Part shown: positions 7,785-16,050 of the stretch, one piece after another
Layout of the letters: each line of letters begins with the position of its first letter
Position numbering within the stretch: position 1 is the first letter of the stretch
From: Moesziomyces globuligerus
Taxonomy: Eukaryota; Basidiomycota; Ustilaginomycetes; Ustilaginales; Ustilaginaceae
DNA length: 64,000 bases
Direction: 5' to 3'
NCBI GenBank assembly: GCA_030849465.1
Contig: JARVLF010000014.1
Span: 1 to 64,000 of the forward strand
Program-made: the position numbers and the translations under genes
The notes under the pieces: model-generated
What the model was told of the DNA's origin: nothing
What the model saw: the letters and a program-made list of their open reading frames with translations, nothing else
The model's database searches: none

Positions 7785-10601
7785 CTACTGCCTAGAGTGT
7801 GTCAGCACCTCGTATCCATCACCCATAAGCTTGACAAGGCCCACATATGGCCCAACGCCGCCAACCGGAATGACCTGGCAGGACCACGCTCTGCGCAGAA
7901 GCATGAGGTGGGCAATGTGAGTGTTGAACGCACCTGCCACACCGTGCAGCAGCAAGACCTCCTCCTCCGTGCTGAGCTCTGCATCACGCACAGCCAGCTT
8001 GTTGATGCAGGCATGGACAGCAACCCTGCTCCGTGCACCAATGTGATGCTCCACTGCCAGAGTGTTGTCCCGCAGCCAGTCTGTTGCTGCCTCCTGGATC
8101 TCAATGGGACCTGGCCCACCGTGTTGATCTTCCAACGCAAAGGAGAGGCACTCCAGCATGGACTCGCGCATGCTGGCAAACTCATGCGTGCGGACAAGAC
8201 CGCTGAGGTCCCTCCGCTGGCTGAGCTTGCGGACAGCTTGGTCTGCTGGTATGCTTGCAAACAGCAGCCGTGCTGGATCCACAATGAGTGTGCTGAGGTC
8301 AACGCCCAGCTGCCGGTTGAATGCCAGCGTGGCAATGTGCATGCGGAATTTCTGCGCGCCAAGGGTGGCTCGGCACTCAGTGCAGCGGATGCGGAACTGA
8401 TGGGCACCTCCACAGAGGATGTACGTGCCCACGCGCCGGCAACCCTGGCACCGCAGGTGGATTTGAATGTGCCCAAACAAATTCTTGGTCCGCTTGGGCG
8501 TGCTGAACCGCTCCAGCTCTTGCGCCAGATCCACCGCAGCTTGGTTGGACACCCACCATGCGGTGGGACTGTCCAGCGCTGTGGGCCGTCTGCCTGGATG
8601 CCAACCCATTGCATTGTACAGGTCCACCACGGCTTGCCGCTGCAGCCGTGTGGACTGCTTGCTGCTGTTGCCCCGGAAGAGCTGCTTCTGCTCTGCAACA
8701 GCAAGCAGCACGTCAAGATCCCTGAACATGTCTTCTTTCTTGATGGTGTGCGTCAGCAGCTGCTGCACTCCTGCTTGTGCGGTGAACAGGTAGCGTGGAT
8801 CAAGGAAGCGGCTTGCCTTTGCCACTTGCTGCGCCTCCTGCATGGTGGCCGCTTGCACGGTGAGCTCCAGCCGGATGCCGCTGCCCACCTCTGGTGCTGT
8901 GCCAGAGACGCGCTCTTTCCACCTCTGCAGTGTGACAATGCGGTCTTTCACCGTCTTCATGATCATCGGCTGACCTCCCTGCCCGGCACCTGCTGCTCCG
9001 GCTTTGAGCAGGTGCGTGAGTTTGGAATATGCCTTGAAATGGGAAATTCCATCTGCACGGTGAGTCCACTGCAGCTCCACACTGCCAAAACCACGGCCAA
9101 CACGCAGAGCGCTGGGATACTGCTTGTAGCCGCCCTTCTTTGTTTTGGGTGCAAGCAGCGTGACGTGGCCTGTGTCCACCGTGCAGCCAATGTCAAACAC
9201 ATTGAACGCCTGCATTGGATGCTCTGCTAGCGCAGCTGGATCCAGGAAGCGGTGGATGGGCACCTTGAAGCCGTACGCACCCATGCGTACACTCTGGCAG
9301 CCTATGTCCTGCAGTGCCTCCACCAGGATGCTGATCTCCACCCGCAGCTCTCCAAAGGTGAGCGTCTTGGCGTGTTCAGAGGGGACAAGGATGGCGTGTT
9401 GTGGTGGTCCCTGCAGCCGTGCTACAAGGGGGAGCTTGAACTGCGGTTCAAAGCGGAAGACCACCTTGAGCTCGGCAAAATAGACCCAATTGTCAAAGAC
9501 GTGCATGTCCTTGAAATCAGGTGCATGGCTGATCAAGGACGCGTAGCAGCCAGCTGGAAAAATCTGAAGCATGCTGGCAGGAGAAATTGTCACCGCAAAG
9601 GAGTCCACATCCGTGTGGACAGGCACGTCCCAGTTGGAAATTGGTGCCATGGCTGGGATAGGCGGGAGTTCTGGAAGCTGCTCCCCTGTGTCCAGCACCA
9701 GCTGGGGTGCAGACGGTGCTTCTGCCTCCTCCTCAGCGGTGTCAAGAGCAGGCAGCAGTACCACAATACCGTCTGCTGGCATGTCTTGAACATCTTGCAG
9801 CTCTGGCGTATGCTGGGGACGTGCTTGTGTTGGTGCCGCAGGTCCTTCTTGGGGAAGGTACGGTAGCGTCTCTCTGTCTTCTTCTCCATCCGACTCCTGG
9901 TCAGAGTCCGTGTTGGTGTCAGGTCCATGTGGAGATAGGCTGGGCACAAGACCAGGAGACACGTCAATTTCCAGGGAAATGTCCATCTCCAGTCCGTCTC
10001 TGTCTCCGTCTCTGTCTTGCCCAGACTCTGGTTCTGGATCCACGTCTGGCTCCTGCTCAGAATCAGAGCCGTGTGTCTCTGCTGGAAAATCCAAGATTGG
10101 GCTCAGAGGCAGGCTGGGCACCAGACCAGAAGACGCGTCAATTTCCTGGAAATTCTCCTCCTCCACATCTGCCTCTGTGCCTGTTGCCTCCGGGGCCAGT
10201 GGTGAGCTGTGGGACGGTGATGCTGTGTGCACGGGTGCTGGGCTTGCACTTGGAGGCGGCAGCGGGGCCAGAGCCTGCGCCAGCGCTGATGCAGCTGCCA
10301 CAATGACGGCTGCTGCCTGCTCTGCCGGTGCTGATTCTGACTGTGCTGGAGCAAAATCTTCTGCTGCTGCAGCTACTGCTGCTGTTGGCTGGGACCGTAC
10401 ACCCTGGCACTTACGGATACCCTGGTGCTTGCGCAGTGCCGCAGCATTCACCACTACCTGGCCGCACTGGCATGCAACCAGCCCAACAGCAGCAGCAGCC
10501 TCCTGACTGACGTGTGCACCGCTGTGCGCCTTGCGCAAATGATTGGTGATGTTTGTTGCCGCATAGGAGAGACCGCAAACAGGGCAGGTTGTCCGTGACA
10601 T
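7785..10601 (-). CDS. Subtelomeric zinc-finger protein, possible OTU-like C-terminus (938 aa)
   Basis: Intact, intronless, ATG at 10599-10601. An N-terminal C2H2 finger (Cys6, Cys9, His21, His26) is followed by a second Cys/His cluster (44-65). Residues 75-320 are disordered, Ala/Pro then Asp/Glu rich, with a duplicated EID..SxGLVPSL motif (153-168 and 211-226). A folded region of unknown type spans about 330-700. A zinc-ribbon-like CxxC-x18-CxxC follows (718-743). The last 125 residues (LECLSFAL with Cys818, WLRDN, a helix ending NTHIAHLMLL, WSCQVIP, GDGYEVL) resemble the OTU cysteine-protease layout. However, Tyr930 stands where the catalytic His is expected, so activity is doubtful. I do not recognise the whole protein. 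Zinc fingers plus repeat surroundings suggest a mobile-element or chromosome-end DNA-binding role; this is inference. Confidence 0.75.
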   Translation of the reverse strand: MSRTTCPVCGLSYAATNITNHLRKAHSGAHVSQEAAAAVGLVACQCGQVVVNAAALRKHQGIRKCQGVRSQPTAAVAAAAEDFAPAQSESAPAEQAAAVIVAAASALAQALAPLPPPSASPAPVHTASPSHSSPLAPEATGTEADVEEENFQEIDASSGLVPSLPLSPILDFPAETHGSDSEQEPDVDPEPESGQDRDGDRDGLEMDISLEIDVSPGLVPSLSPHGPDTNTDSDQESDGEEDRETLPYLPQEGPAAPTQARPQHTPELQDVQDMPADGIVVLLPALDTAEEEAEAPSAPQLVLDTGEQLPELPPIPAMAPISNWDVPVHTDVDSFAVTISPASMLQIFPAGCYASLISHAPDFKDMHVFDNWVYFAELKVVFRFEPQFKLPLVARLQGPPQHAILVPSEHAKTLTFGELRVEISILVEALQDIGCQSVRMGAYGFKVPIHRFLDPAALAEHPMQAFNVFDIGCTVDTGHVTLLAPKTKKGGYKQYPSALRVGRGFGSVELQWTHRADGISHFKAYSKLTHLLKAGAAGAGQGGQPMIMKTVKDRIVTLQRWKERVSGTAPEVGSGIRLELTVQAATMQEAQQVAKASRFLDPRYLFTAQAGVQQLLTHTIKKEDMFRDLDVLLAVAEQKQLFRGNSSKQSTRLQRQAVVDLYNAMGWHPGRRPTALDSPTAWWVSNQAAVDLAQELERFSTPKRTKNLFGHIQIHLRCQGCRRVGTYILCGGAHQFRIRCTECRATLGAQKFRMHIATLAFNRQLGVDLSTLIVDPARLLFASIPADQAVRKLSQRRDLSGLVRTHEFASMRESMLECLSFALEDQHGGPGPIEIQEAATDWLRDNTLAVEHHIGARSRVAVHACINKLAVRDAELSTEEEVLLLHGVAGAFNTHIAHLMLLRRAWSCQVIPVGGVGPYVGLVKLMGDGYEVLTHSRQ

Positions 10602-10670
10602 ATTGGCTGGCGGAGGGGAGTGGGTGATGTGATGGGCATTGACGGGTGCACATCTCTGCTACTTGCCCTT

Positions 10671-10930
10671 GACGGTCTCCCTTTTGTAGCTGACCATCTC
10701 ACCAACTGTAGTGGACCGTCTCTCTGACTGTAGTAGACCGTCTCCATTTTTTAAGCCGACTGTCTCTCTGACTGTAGTGGACCGTCTCCATTTTTGAAGC
10801 AGACCGTCTTTATTTCTGAAGTGGACCGTCTTGATTTTTGAAGCAGACTGTTTTGATTTTTGAAGCGGACTGTCTTCCTGTGAAATTCAATGCGTCAGAT
10901 TTTTGAATTGGACCGTCTTCCATGAGGGCA
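10671..10930. repeat. GACCGTCTT short-repeat array upstream of the zinc-finger gene
   Basis: About nine units of 22-26 bp share GACYGTCTY followed by CATTTTTGAAGC or TGATTTTTGAAGC. They begin about 70 bp upstream of the 938-aa gene's ATG, in its presumed promoter. Part of the array is carried again in the direct repeat at 11678-11896. Such clusters can be binding sites for a protein encoded nearby; there is no direct evidence for that here. Confidence 0.75.
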
Positions 10931-10999
10931 GACCAGGGAGCGCTGGATGCCAAGCGCGTCCAAAAGTTGGAAACCCACCGTCAAAAGGATCTGGAACCC
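10781..10999. repeat. 219-bp direct repeat, left copy
   Basis: Starts ACCGTCTCCATTTTTGAAGC and ends GGATCTGGAACCC. It matches 11678-11896 without gaps, with about seven substitutions, most of them C/T or G/A. It includes the inner part of the GACCGTCTT array. The two copies enclose 678 bp of non-coding, hairpin-rich sequence. Confidence 0.9.
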
Positions 11000-11260
11000 T
11001 AACCTGGTGGAGGTTCCAGGGCCGCAGTGGAGGTACTGCCTACGGTGTAGGTGCCGTAGCGCCGATGGAGGTGTCGGCGGCGTCTGAAGCGGTGATACAA
11101 CACACACGCAAGTAGTAGCAACGCCCTGCGATTGCTACTGGGAGACGAATTGACTGAAAGACAGTGATACTGACGATTGATAACGACTGAGTGCTGTAAA
11201 GTAAAGTAGAGTGGATGGGGGCCAGCCCCATCACACTCGGTGAGCAGAAGCTCTTAAGTA

Positions 11261-11283
11261 CTGGCCCTCACCAGGAGGGCCAG
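11261..11283. other. Perfect hairpin, 9-bp stem
   Basis: CTGGCCCTC, a five-base loop (ACCAG), then GAGGGCCAG. It lies in the insert between the 219-bp direct repeats. A GC-rich stem with no coding context could act as a transcript-end or element-end structure. Confidence 0.75.
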
Positions 11284-11512
11284 CGTGTGGCAAGGCGCCG
11301 TCTCGAACGGCCCCAGCCAGCATCTCATTGATGCAGTGAGGTTACGCCCACCTCCCCGAGCTCGGGCCTCCTCCTGTGCATACCTCCCCCTTTGCACGTT
11401 ATGCTTGCTGCCCCTGGGGCAACAAGCACTCCTCCCCTCCTCCCCTTCGTCTCCGAGTTAGGTCTGACCGTCGTATGACCTGCTCGTGGTTTTCCGGGGT
11501 CGCCGCAGGCCG

Positions 11513-11573
11513 TTCGTCGAGTGGGCCTCACTCGACGAATTGCCGGCAAAATTCGTCGAGTGGCCTCCACTCG
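11513..11573. other. Paired hairpins built on CGTCGAGTGG
   Basis: The first stem is perfect over 11 bp: TTCGTCGAGTG, loop GGCCT, CACTCGACGAA (11513-11539). A second copy of TTCGTCGAGTGG at 11552-11563 folds with CCACTCG (11567-11573). The same half-site appears three times in 60 bp, so protein binding to an inverted-repeat operator is as likely as an RNA role. Confidence 0.75.
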
Positions 11574-11677
11574 CCGGACCGCAACTTGGCGCGCTTGCAG
11601 CCCAGGCGCCAGGTTTTTCGCCTGCGCCCTCCACACGTGCCCGCGTCGATCAGGGTCTGATCCACGCCTGTAACAGG

Positions 11678-11896
11678 ACCGTCTCCATTTTTGAAGCAGA
11701 CCGTCTTTATTTCTGAAGTGGACCGTCTTGATTTTTGAAGCAGACCGTCTTGATTTTTGAAGCGGACTGTCTTCCTGTGAAATTCAACGCGTCAGATTTT
11801 TGAATTGAACCGTCTTCCATGAGGGCAGACCAGGGACTGCTGGATGCCAAGCGCGTCCAAAAGTTGGAAACCCACCATCAAAAGGATCTGGAACCC
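11678..11896. repeat. 219-bp direct repeat, right copy
   Basis: Gap-free match to 10781-10999, offset 897 bp. After the shared end (GGAACCC) the sequences diverge at once, which marks a real boundary. Confidence 0.9.
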
Positions 11897-12710
11897 ATTG
11901 GATAAAAGTGATGGAGATTGCTGAAGGCAAGCTCCATTTATACGTAGGATGAACTCCCCAGCAACGCATAAGGTGTTGCCGTGGTTGCTATAGCATCGAC
12001 GCTATAGAAATGAGTTGAGAACTTGTTGCTCCAAGTGTCCATGAGTTGGGTCCGTCCCAATGGATGGACCATCATCCCAACGTTGGGAATATATTACCGA
12101 TGACGGGCATGATGGTGCTAGCCCAAGTCTTGTGCATGGCGTGGATTGAGCATCGCACTGCTGCGGACATTGCAGCTTGGTTCCTTTGGGGATAATCAGT
12201 TGCCGGGGCTGGCAACGCGTCCAAGATCCAAGCTAGAATTGAAGTGTGGCAAGTGCTTGCCAACGCCGGCAATTTCTTGCCGCTGACGAAAAGAAAGGAC
12301 CGTTTTCCAACAGAGATTCCTCTAGCTGATGTGTAAGAGCGGCAATACGGCCATGCGGTGCGACTCGGAGTGGTCAGTGAGAGAATGCCTTCGCTTATTA
12401 TACCGCTTCGCACGTCGCTCTCTTGCTCCCGAGCGCCGTTTTTCTCTCATGGGCGGTCCTCGCCTCTGATGGCGTGCCTCGTTCAACTTCAGTGTGTAGC
12501 TACAGGCAAGCGTGGTAAGGGGGCGGCTGGACTCACATCGACCCTTGTGCCTGATTCAGACTCGAGCAAGGGGGCAGTGATTATCGCAAACACACGCATC
12601 GGTCTTTTACTCGACACCTGCAGACGATACCAGGCGCCGAGTGCACACAGAATATGGGCGAATGCTGGGTATATACGATGGCTTGCGACAATTGATCGTG
12701 AAGTTCATTT
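11897..12710. other. Spacer between accessory island and core genes
   Basis: No intact gene seen. CTATAG repeats form a small palindrome near 11980-12006. On the plus strand, 12100-12340 reads as protein-like sequence interrupted by stops (AWIEHRTAADIAAWFLWG, stop, then ARIEVWQVLANAGNFLPL), which could be a decayed exon of unknown origin. This is the transition from repeat-rich subtelomere to conserved genes. Confidence 0.4.
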
Positions 12711-13535
12711 TCATGGTGTGCGATCAGCCGGTTGATCTTGCAATGTCGTACCGTGGTCGCGTGCGTCGGCGCCTTCTTCGCGTGGTTGGCTTCTCCAGTC
12801 GCCACCCGACTGACCGCTTCTCCAGTCTCGCTTCGGTTCCTCGTCTTGGTTTTCATGCGATTCCTCTGCAGGCAGCTCCTGGCCTTGCTCGAGCGCGAGT
12901 CTCTCTTTCCAGCCGAGCTTCTTTTTCGTCCCTGCTGCGGCTTCTGCCGTCCTGGTCTCCTGCTTGCGCATCCTGGTTTCCACCGCCAGCTGATGATGCA
13001 ACTCCTTGCGGAGCGGCGCCGAGGCGTACCTGAGATGCATAAAGTTGCAGAAGCCGCCTCGATTGCATTCGTTTGTCTCGTGCTGCCTGCAGCACGCCTC
13101 CTGGAAGTCGGTCACCGGACTGAGCTCGGCGAAGAGCGGTTTGCCATCGTACCAGCGATCGTTGAGCGCGTCGACGGCAAGCTGCGCATCTGCTTCGTAC
13201 TTGAACCTCGCGTAGACGTTGCCGATGAGATGGTCGCCGACGTTGTCGCATACGTGCATCTCCTGGAGCTCGCCATACTTGGCGAGTTCGGCAAACATGT
13301 CCTCGTAGAACTCATCGAACTGCGCCTGGAGCTGCGTGTCGGTCAGAGGGCAGTCCGGCTCGTGATGCCGCGGGTTTCGATAGACGTTGGAGAGTAGAAG
13401 CGTGCAGGAATAGGGTGGACGGATGTGTTTGCGGGAGCACCGGTCGCCGTGCCGACATGCGCCGATCTTGTGGTAGAAGGAGCAGTTCACTTTGTCCTGC
13501 TCCGTGCCGTAAATCGAAGCCAGGTAGGACGCCAT
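12711..13535 (-). CDS. U2 snRNP auxiliary factor, small subunit (U2AF35/U2AF23), 274 aa
   Basis: Nuclear splicing factor that reads the 3' splice-site AG and heterodimerises with the large U2AF subunit. Domain order is diagnostic: CCCH finger 1 (Cys18, Cys27, Cys33, His37), a UHM-type RRM (about 44-141) ending in WYDGKPLFAELSPVTDF, then CCCH finger 2 (Cys149, Cys157, Cys163, His167) in the conserved CNRGGFCNFMH. The tail (about 200-274) is charged and rich in Arg, Asp and Glu instead of a long RS repeat. Single exon; the ATG begins the conserved MASYLASIYGTE. Divergent from the helicase gene across a 452-bp shared promoter. First core gene inward of the telomere. Confidence 0.95.
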   Translation of the reverse strand: MASYLASIYGTEQDKVNCSFYHKIGACRHGDRCSRKHIRPPYSCTLLLSNVYRNPRHHEPDCPLTDTQLQAQFDEFYEDMFAELAKYGELQEMHVCDNVGDHLIGNVYARFKYEADAQLAVDALNDRWYDGKPLFAELSPVTDFQEACCRQHETNECNRGGFCNFMHLRYASAPLRKELHHQLAVETRMRKQETRTAEAAAGTKKKLGWKERLALEQGQELPAEESHENQDEEPKRDWRSGQSGGDWRSQPREEGADARDHGTTLQDQPADRTP

Positions 13536-13987
13536 CGTGACGTTTGCGAGGTACAGCAGGCCAGACGCTTCGAGAACGGTCAGCGATTAGGTCTCCCCAG
13601 ACGATGTGGCAGGTTGTGAGATGTGGTAGAGACGGTGAGGATGCTGCGGAAAGAGGAATGAGAAGGAAAGTGAAAGCTCCCGACCGAAATCCGAGCGCCG
13701 TGAAGGTGGGGCGAGTCTTTTGTCGGCCGGTAAGAATTTTCAACAGGGTCAACTCCACAAAAGTCGGGCTGGAGAGCTGAAATTTTTCGAAATGCACGAG
13801 GCCGCGGCCAAGCCTGGAAATTTCCAGTCCGCGTCGAGCTGCTGAGGTGCCAAAGCCGTCTGTTTCGGCAGCGACAGCACCATCAGGGTCCGCCGCACCC
13901 ATGATTCTTCGCCCTCACTTCCGCCTCCATCAGAACCAGCCACTGACACACACGACGACCTGGCCTTGCCTCGGACCGCCTGCTACC
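13536..13987. promoter_or_regulatory. Shared bidirectional promoter, U2AF35 / DBP9
   Basis: 452 bp between divergent starts. An in-frame ATG at 13847 would add 47 residues to the helicase. That extension is low-complexity and unlike the family, so the ATG at 13988 (CTACCATGG context) is preferred. No clear TATA element. Confidence 0.5.
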
Positions 13988-15949
13988 ATGGCTGAAGCTT
14001 CATCTTCAAAGGTCAAGGCGGACTCGCTGCTACCGCCGGCAAAGGTTGGGCCCGCGCCATCGCCCCGCCCCACCTCCGCATCGTCTTCCACCGCTGCGCT
14101 CTCCGAAAAGCACGGCATCGAGCTGCCCAGCCAAGAGGATGCCGAGCGACTCGGATTCAACGTCTTCTCGCACATCCTCGACCCGCGTCTACTACGTGCA
14201 CTCGCCGATCTCGGCTTCGGCATCCCGACGCCCATTCAGCAGAAGGCCATCCCGCTCGCGCTCGCCGGCAAGGACATTCTCGCACGCGCGCGCACCGGAT
14301 CAGGCAAGACGCTCGCATACGGCCTGCCGCTCCTCCAAAAAGTGCTCGACGCCAAGGCGGCGATTGCAAAGTCGGACGCATCCCACCAGCGCACACGTGC
14401 GCTCGTGCTGGTGCCGACGCGCGAACTCGCCGAACAGGTCTTCCGACACCTCTCCGTAGTGATCGAATACGTGCGCGAGGATGTACGCCTGGTCAATGTA
14501 GCTCGTGATGCGTCCGAAAAGGTCCAGAAACTTCTGCTCAGCGAGAAGCCGGACGTCGTCATCGCCACTCCCTCCAAGGCACTCAGCTACCTGCAGAACG
14601 GATCCCTCGATCTCAAGGCCGGTCTTGAGACGCTGGCCATCGACGAGGCCGATCTCATTCTCAGCTACGGCCACGACTCGGACGTCAAGAGCCTGCTCTC
14701 CGGCAGCTGGCTGCCTTCGCACTTCCAGTCGTTCCTCATGTCGGCCACCATGACCTCGGACGTGTCCAAGCTCAAGGGCCTACTCCTGCGCAACCCGGTC
14801 GTCCTCAAACTCAACGAAAATGACGACACGTCCGGATCGAATCTGGTGCAGTTCTTCACACGCACGACGGAAGAGGACAAGTTCCTGCTCGTCTATGTCA
14901 TCCTCAAGCTCAAGCTGATCCGCGGCAAGGCGATCCTGTTCGTCAACGAGCTCGAGCGCGGATACAGGCTCAAGCTGTTCCTGGAAAAGTTCGGACTGCG
15001 CGCGTGCGTGCTCAACGCAGAGCTGCCCATCAACTCGAGGTACAGCATCGTCGAGGAGTTCAACAAGGGCAAGTTCGATTACATTGTCGCGACGGACGAG
15101 CCCACGGGTATCAACAAGGAGACCGAGGAGGGCACCGACGACGAATCCCAAGTCGAGGACGGCGCCGAGCAGACGGAGGAAGCAAACGCCAAGAAGCGCA
15201 AGGGAGATGCTCCTGCTGGAAAGGCGGCGTCAAAGAAGGCCAAGAGGGATGGAAAGAAGGCAGCCGGAGCGGCCGAGTTCGGCGTTTCACGTGGTGTCGA
15301 TTTCGTCAACGTGTCGTGCGTCATCAACTTTGACCTCCCCTCGAGCGTCGATGGGTACATCCACCGAGTCGGCCGAACTGCGCGCGGTGGAGCTTCGGGC
15401 ACCGCGTTGAGCTTTGTAGTTCCCTCGTCCGAGTTCGGCCGATCCAAGTACCTCAGCTGTGGTACGACAAAGAGGGATGAGTCGGTCTTCCGCTCCATCC
15501 AACGACGCAGCGCCGCAGACGGAGAGGTGCAGGAGTGGAAGTACGATGCCTCCTCCGTCGAGGGCTTCAGATATCGTGTGGGAGACACGCTCAAGAGCAT
15601 CACTCGTGCACTCATCCGCGAGGCCCGCATCAAGGAACTCAAGGCCGAACTGCTCACTTCCGCCAAGCTCCAGGCCCACTTTGAAGACCACCCCGACGAC
15701 CTCGCCTATCTCCACCACGACCGCGCCCTGCTGGCGACAAGATCGGGACAGCAGCACCTCAAACATGTCCCCGCCTACCTCGCGCCCAAGATCATCAACA
15801 ACACCATCTCTCAACCCAAAGCATACACCGGCTACGTGCCAAAGAACAAACCCAGTGAGAGGAAGACCAAAAAGGCCCGAAGCTCCACCGCCAACGGCAA
15901 GAAGAGCCACAAAAAGGCCGACCCTCTGCGCAAATTCTCCAAAAAGTAG
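13988..15949 (+). CDS. DBP9: DEAD-box RNA helicase Dbp9 (DDX56-like), 653 aa
   Basis: Nucleolar ATP-dependent RNA helicase of 60S ribosomal subunit biogenesis. Motifs in order: Q motif ([14 protein letters not shown], about 77-90), Walker A (ARTGSGKT, 101-108), PTRELAEQ (143-150), TPSKAL, the DEAD box in [14 protein letters not shown] (MSATM), and motif [12 protein letters not shown]. The [10 protein letters not shown] continuation and [21 protein letters not shown] are characteristic of Dbp9. A Lys/Glu-rich insertion interrupts the C-terminal RecA lobe between VATDEPTG and [12 protein letters not shown], as in fungal Dbp9. The tail is basic ([14 protein letters not shown]). Single exon. Converges on the RXT3-like gene with 101 bp between stops. 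Confidence 0.93.
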   Translation: MAEASSSKVKADSLLPPAKVGPAPSPRPTSASSSTAALSEKHGIELPSQEDAERLGFNVFSHILDPRLLRALADLGFGIPTPIQQKAIPLALAGKDILARARTGSGKTLAYGLPLLQKVLDAKAAIAKSDASHQRTRALVLVPTRELAEQVFRHLSVVIEYVREDVRLVNVARDASEKVQKLLLSEKPDVVIATPSKALSYLQNGSLDLKAGLETLAIDEADLILSYGHDSDVKSLLSGSWLPSHFQSFLMSATMTSDVSKLKGLLLRNPVVLKLNENDDTSGSNLVQFFTRTTEEDKFLLVYVILKLKLIRGKAILFVNELERGYRLKLFLEKFGLRACVLNAELPINSRYSIVEEFNKGKFDYIVATDEPTGINKETEEGTDDESQVEDGAEQTEEANAKKRKGDAPAGKAASKKAKRDGKKAAGAAEFGVSRGVDFVNVSCVINFDLPSSVDGYIHRVGRTARGGASGTALSFVVPSSEFGRSKYLSCGTTKRDESVFRSIQRRSAADGEVQEWKYDASSVEGFRYRVGDTLKSITRALIREARIKELKAELLTSAKLQAHFEDHPDDLAYLHHDRALLATRSGQQHLKHVPAYLAPKIINNTISQPKAYTGYVPKNKPSERKTKKARSSTANGKKSHKKADPLRKFSKK

Positions 15950-16050
15950 CCTTTCCCACCCACATTCCTCAGCATTCTTCCAATTCGCCATCTCGCACTG
16001 CCCCTTTTTTCCACGTGTGTATTTCCGATGTTTGGTGAAAGGCCGTTTGA

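Larger units (their letters stand above)
11000..11677. other. Structured non-coding insert between the direct repeats
   Basis: No coding frame is convincing. The segment begins within an inverted repeat (CTGGAACC at 10991-10998 and GGTTCCAG at 11012-11019) and carries three further hairpins, annotated separately. Direct repeats around a short non-coding core recall a terminal-repeat miniature element or a gutted LTR element. The repeat edges lack clear TG..CA ends and I found no convincing primer-binding site, so the class is undetermined. Confidence 0.5.

Noticed and set aside
7797..9230. 477-aa plus-strand frame opposite the zinc-finger gene
   Set aside because: Lies wholly inside the 938-aa gene on the other strand and lacks recognisable motifs.
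10781..11896. Canonical LTR retrotransposon
   Set aside because: No gag/pol, no clear TG..CA ends and no convincing primer-binding site; kept only as an unclassified direct-repeat element.
13847..13987. N-terminal 47-residue extension of DBP9
   Set aside because: Low-complexity and unlike Dbp9; the ATG at 13988 has better context.
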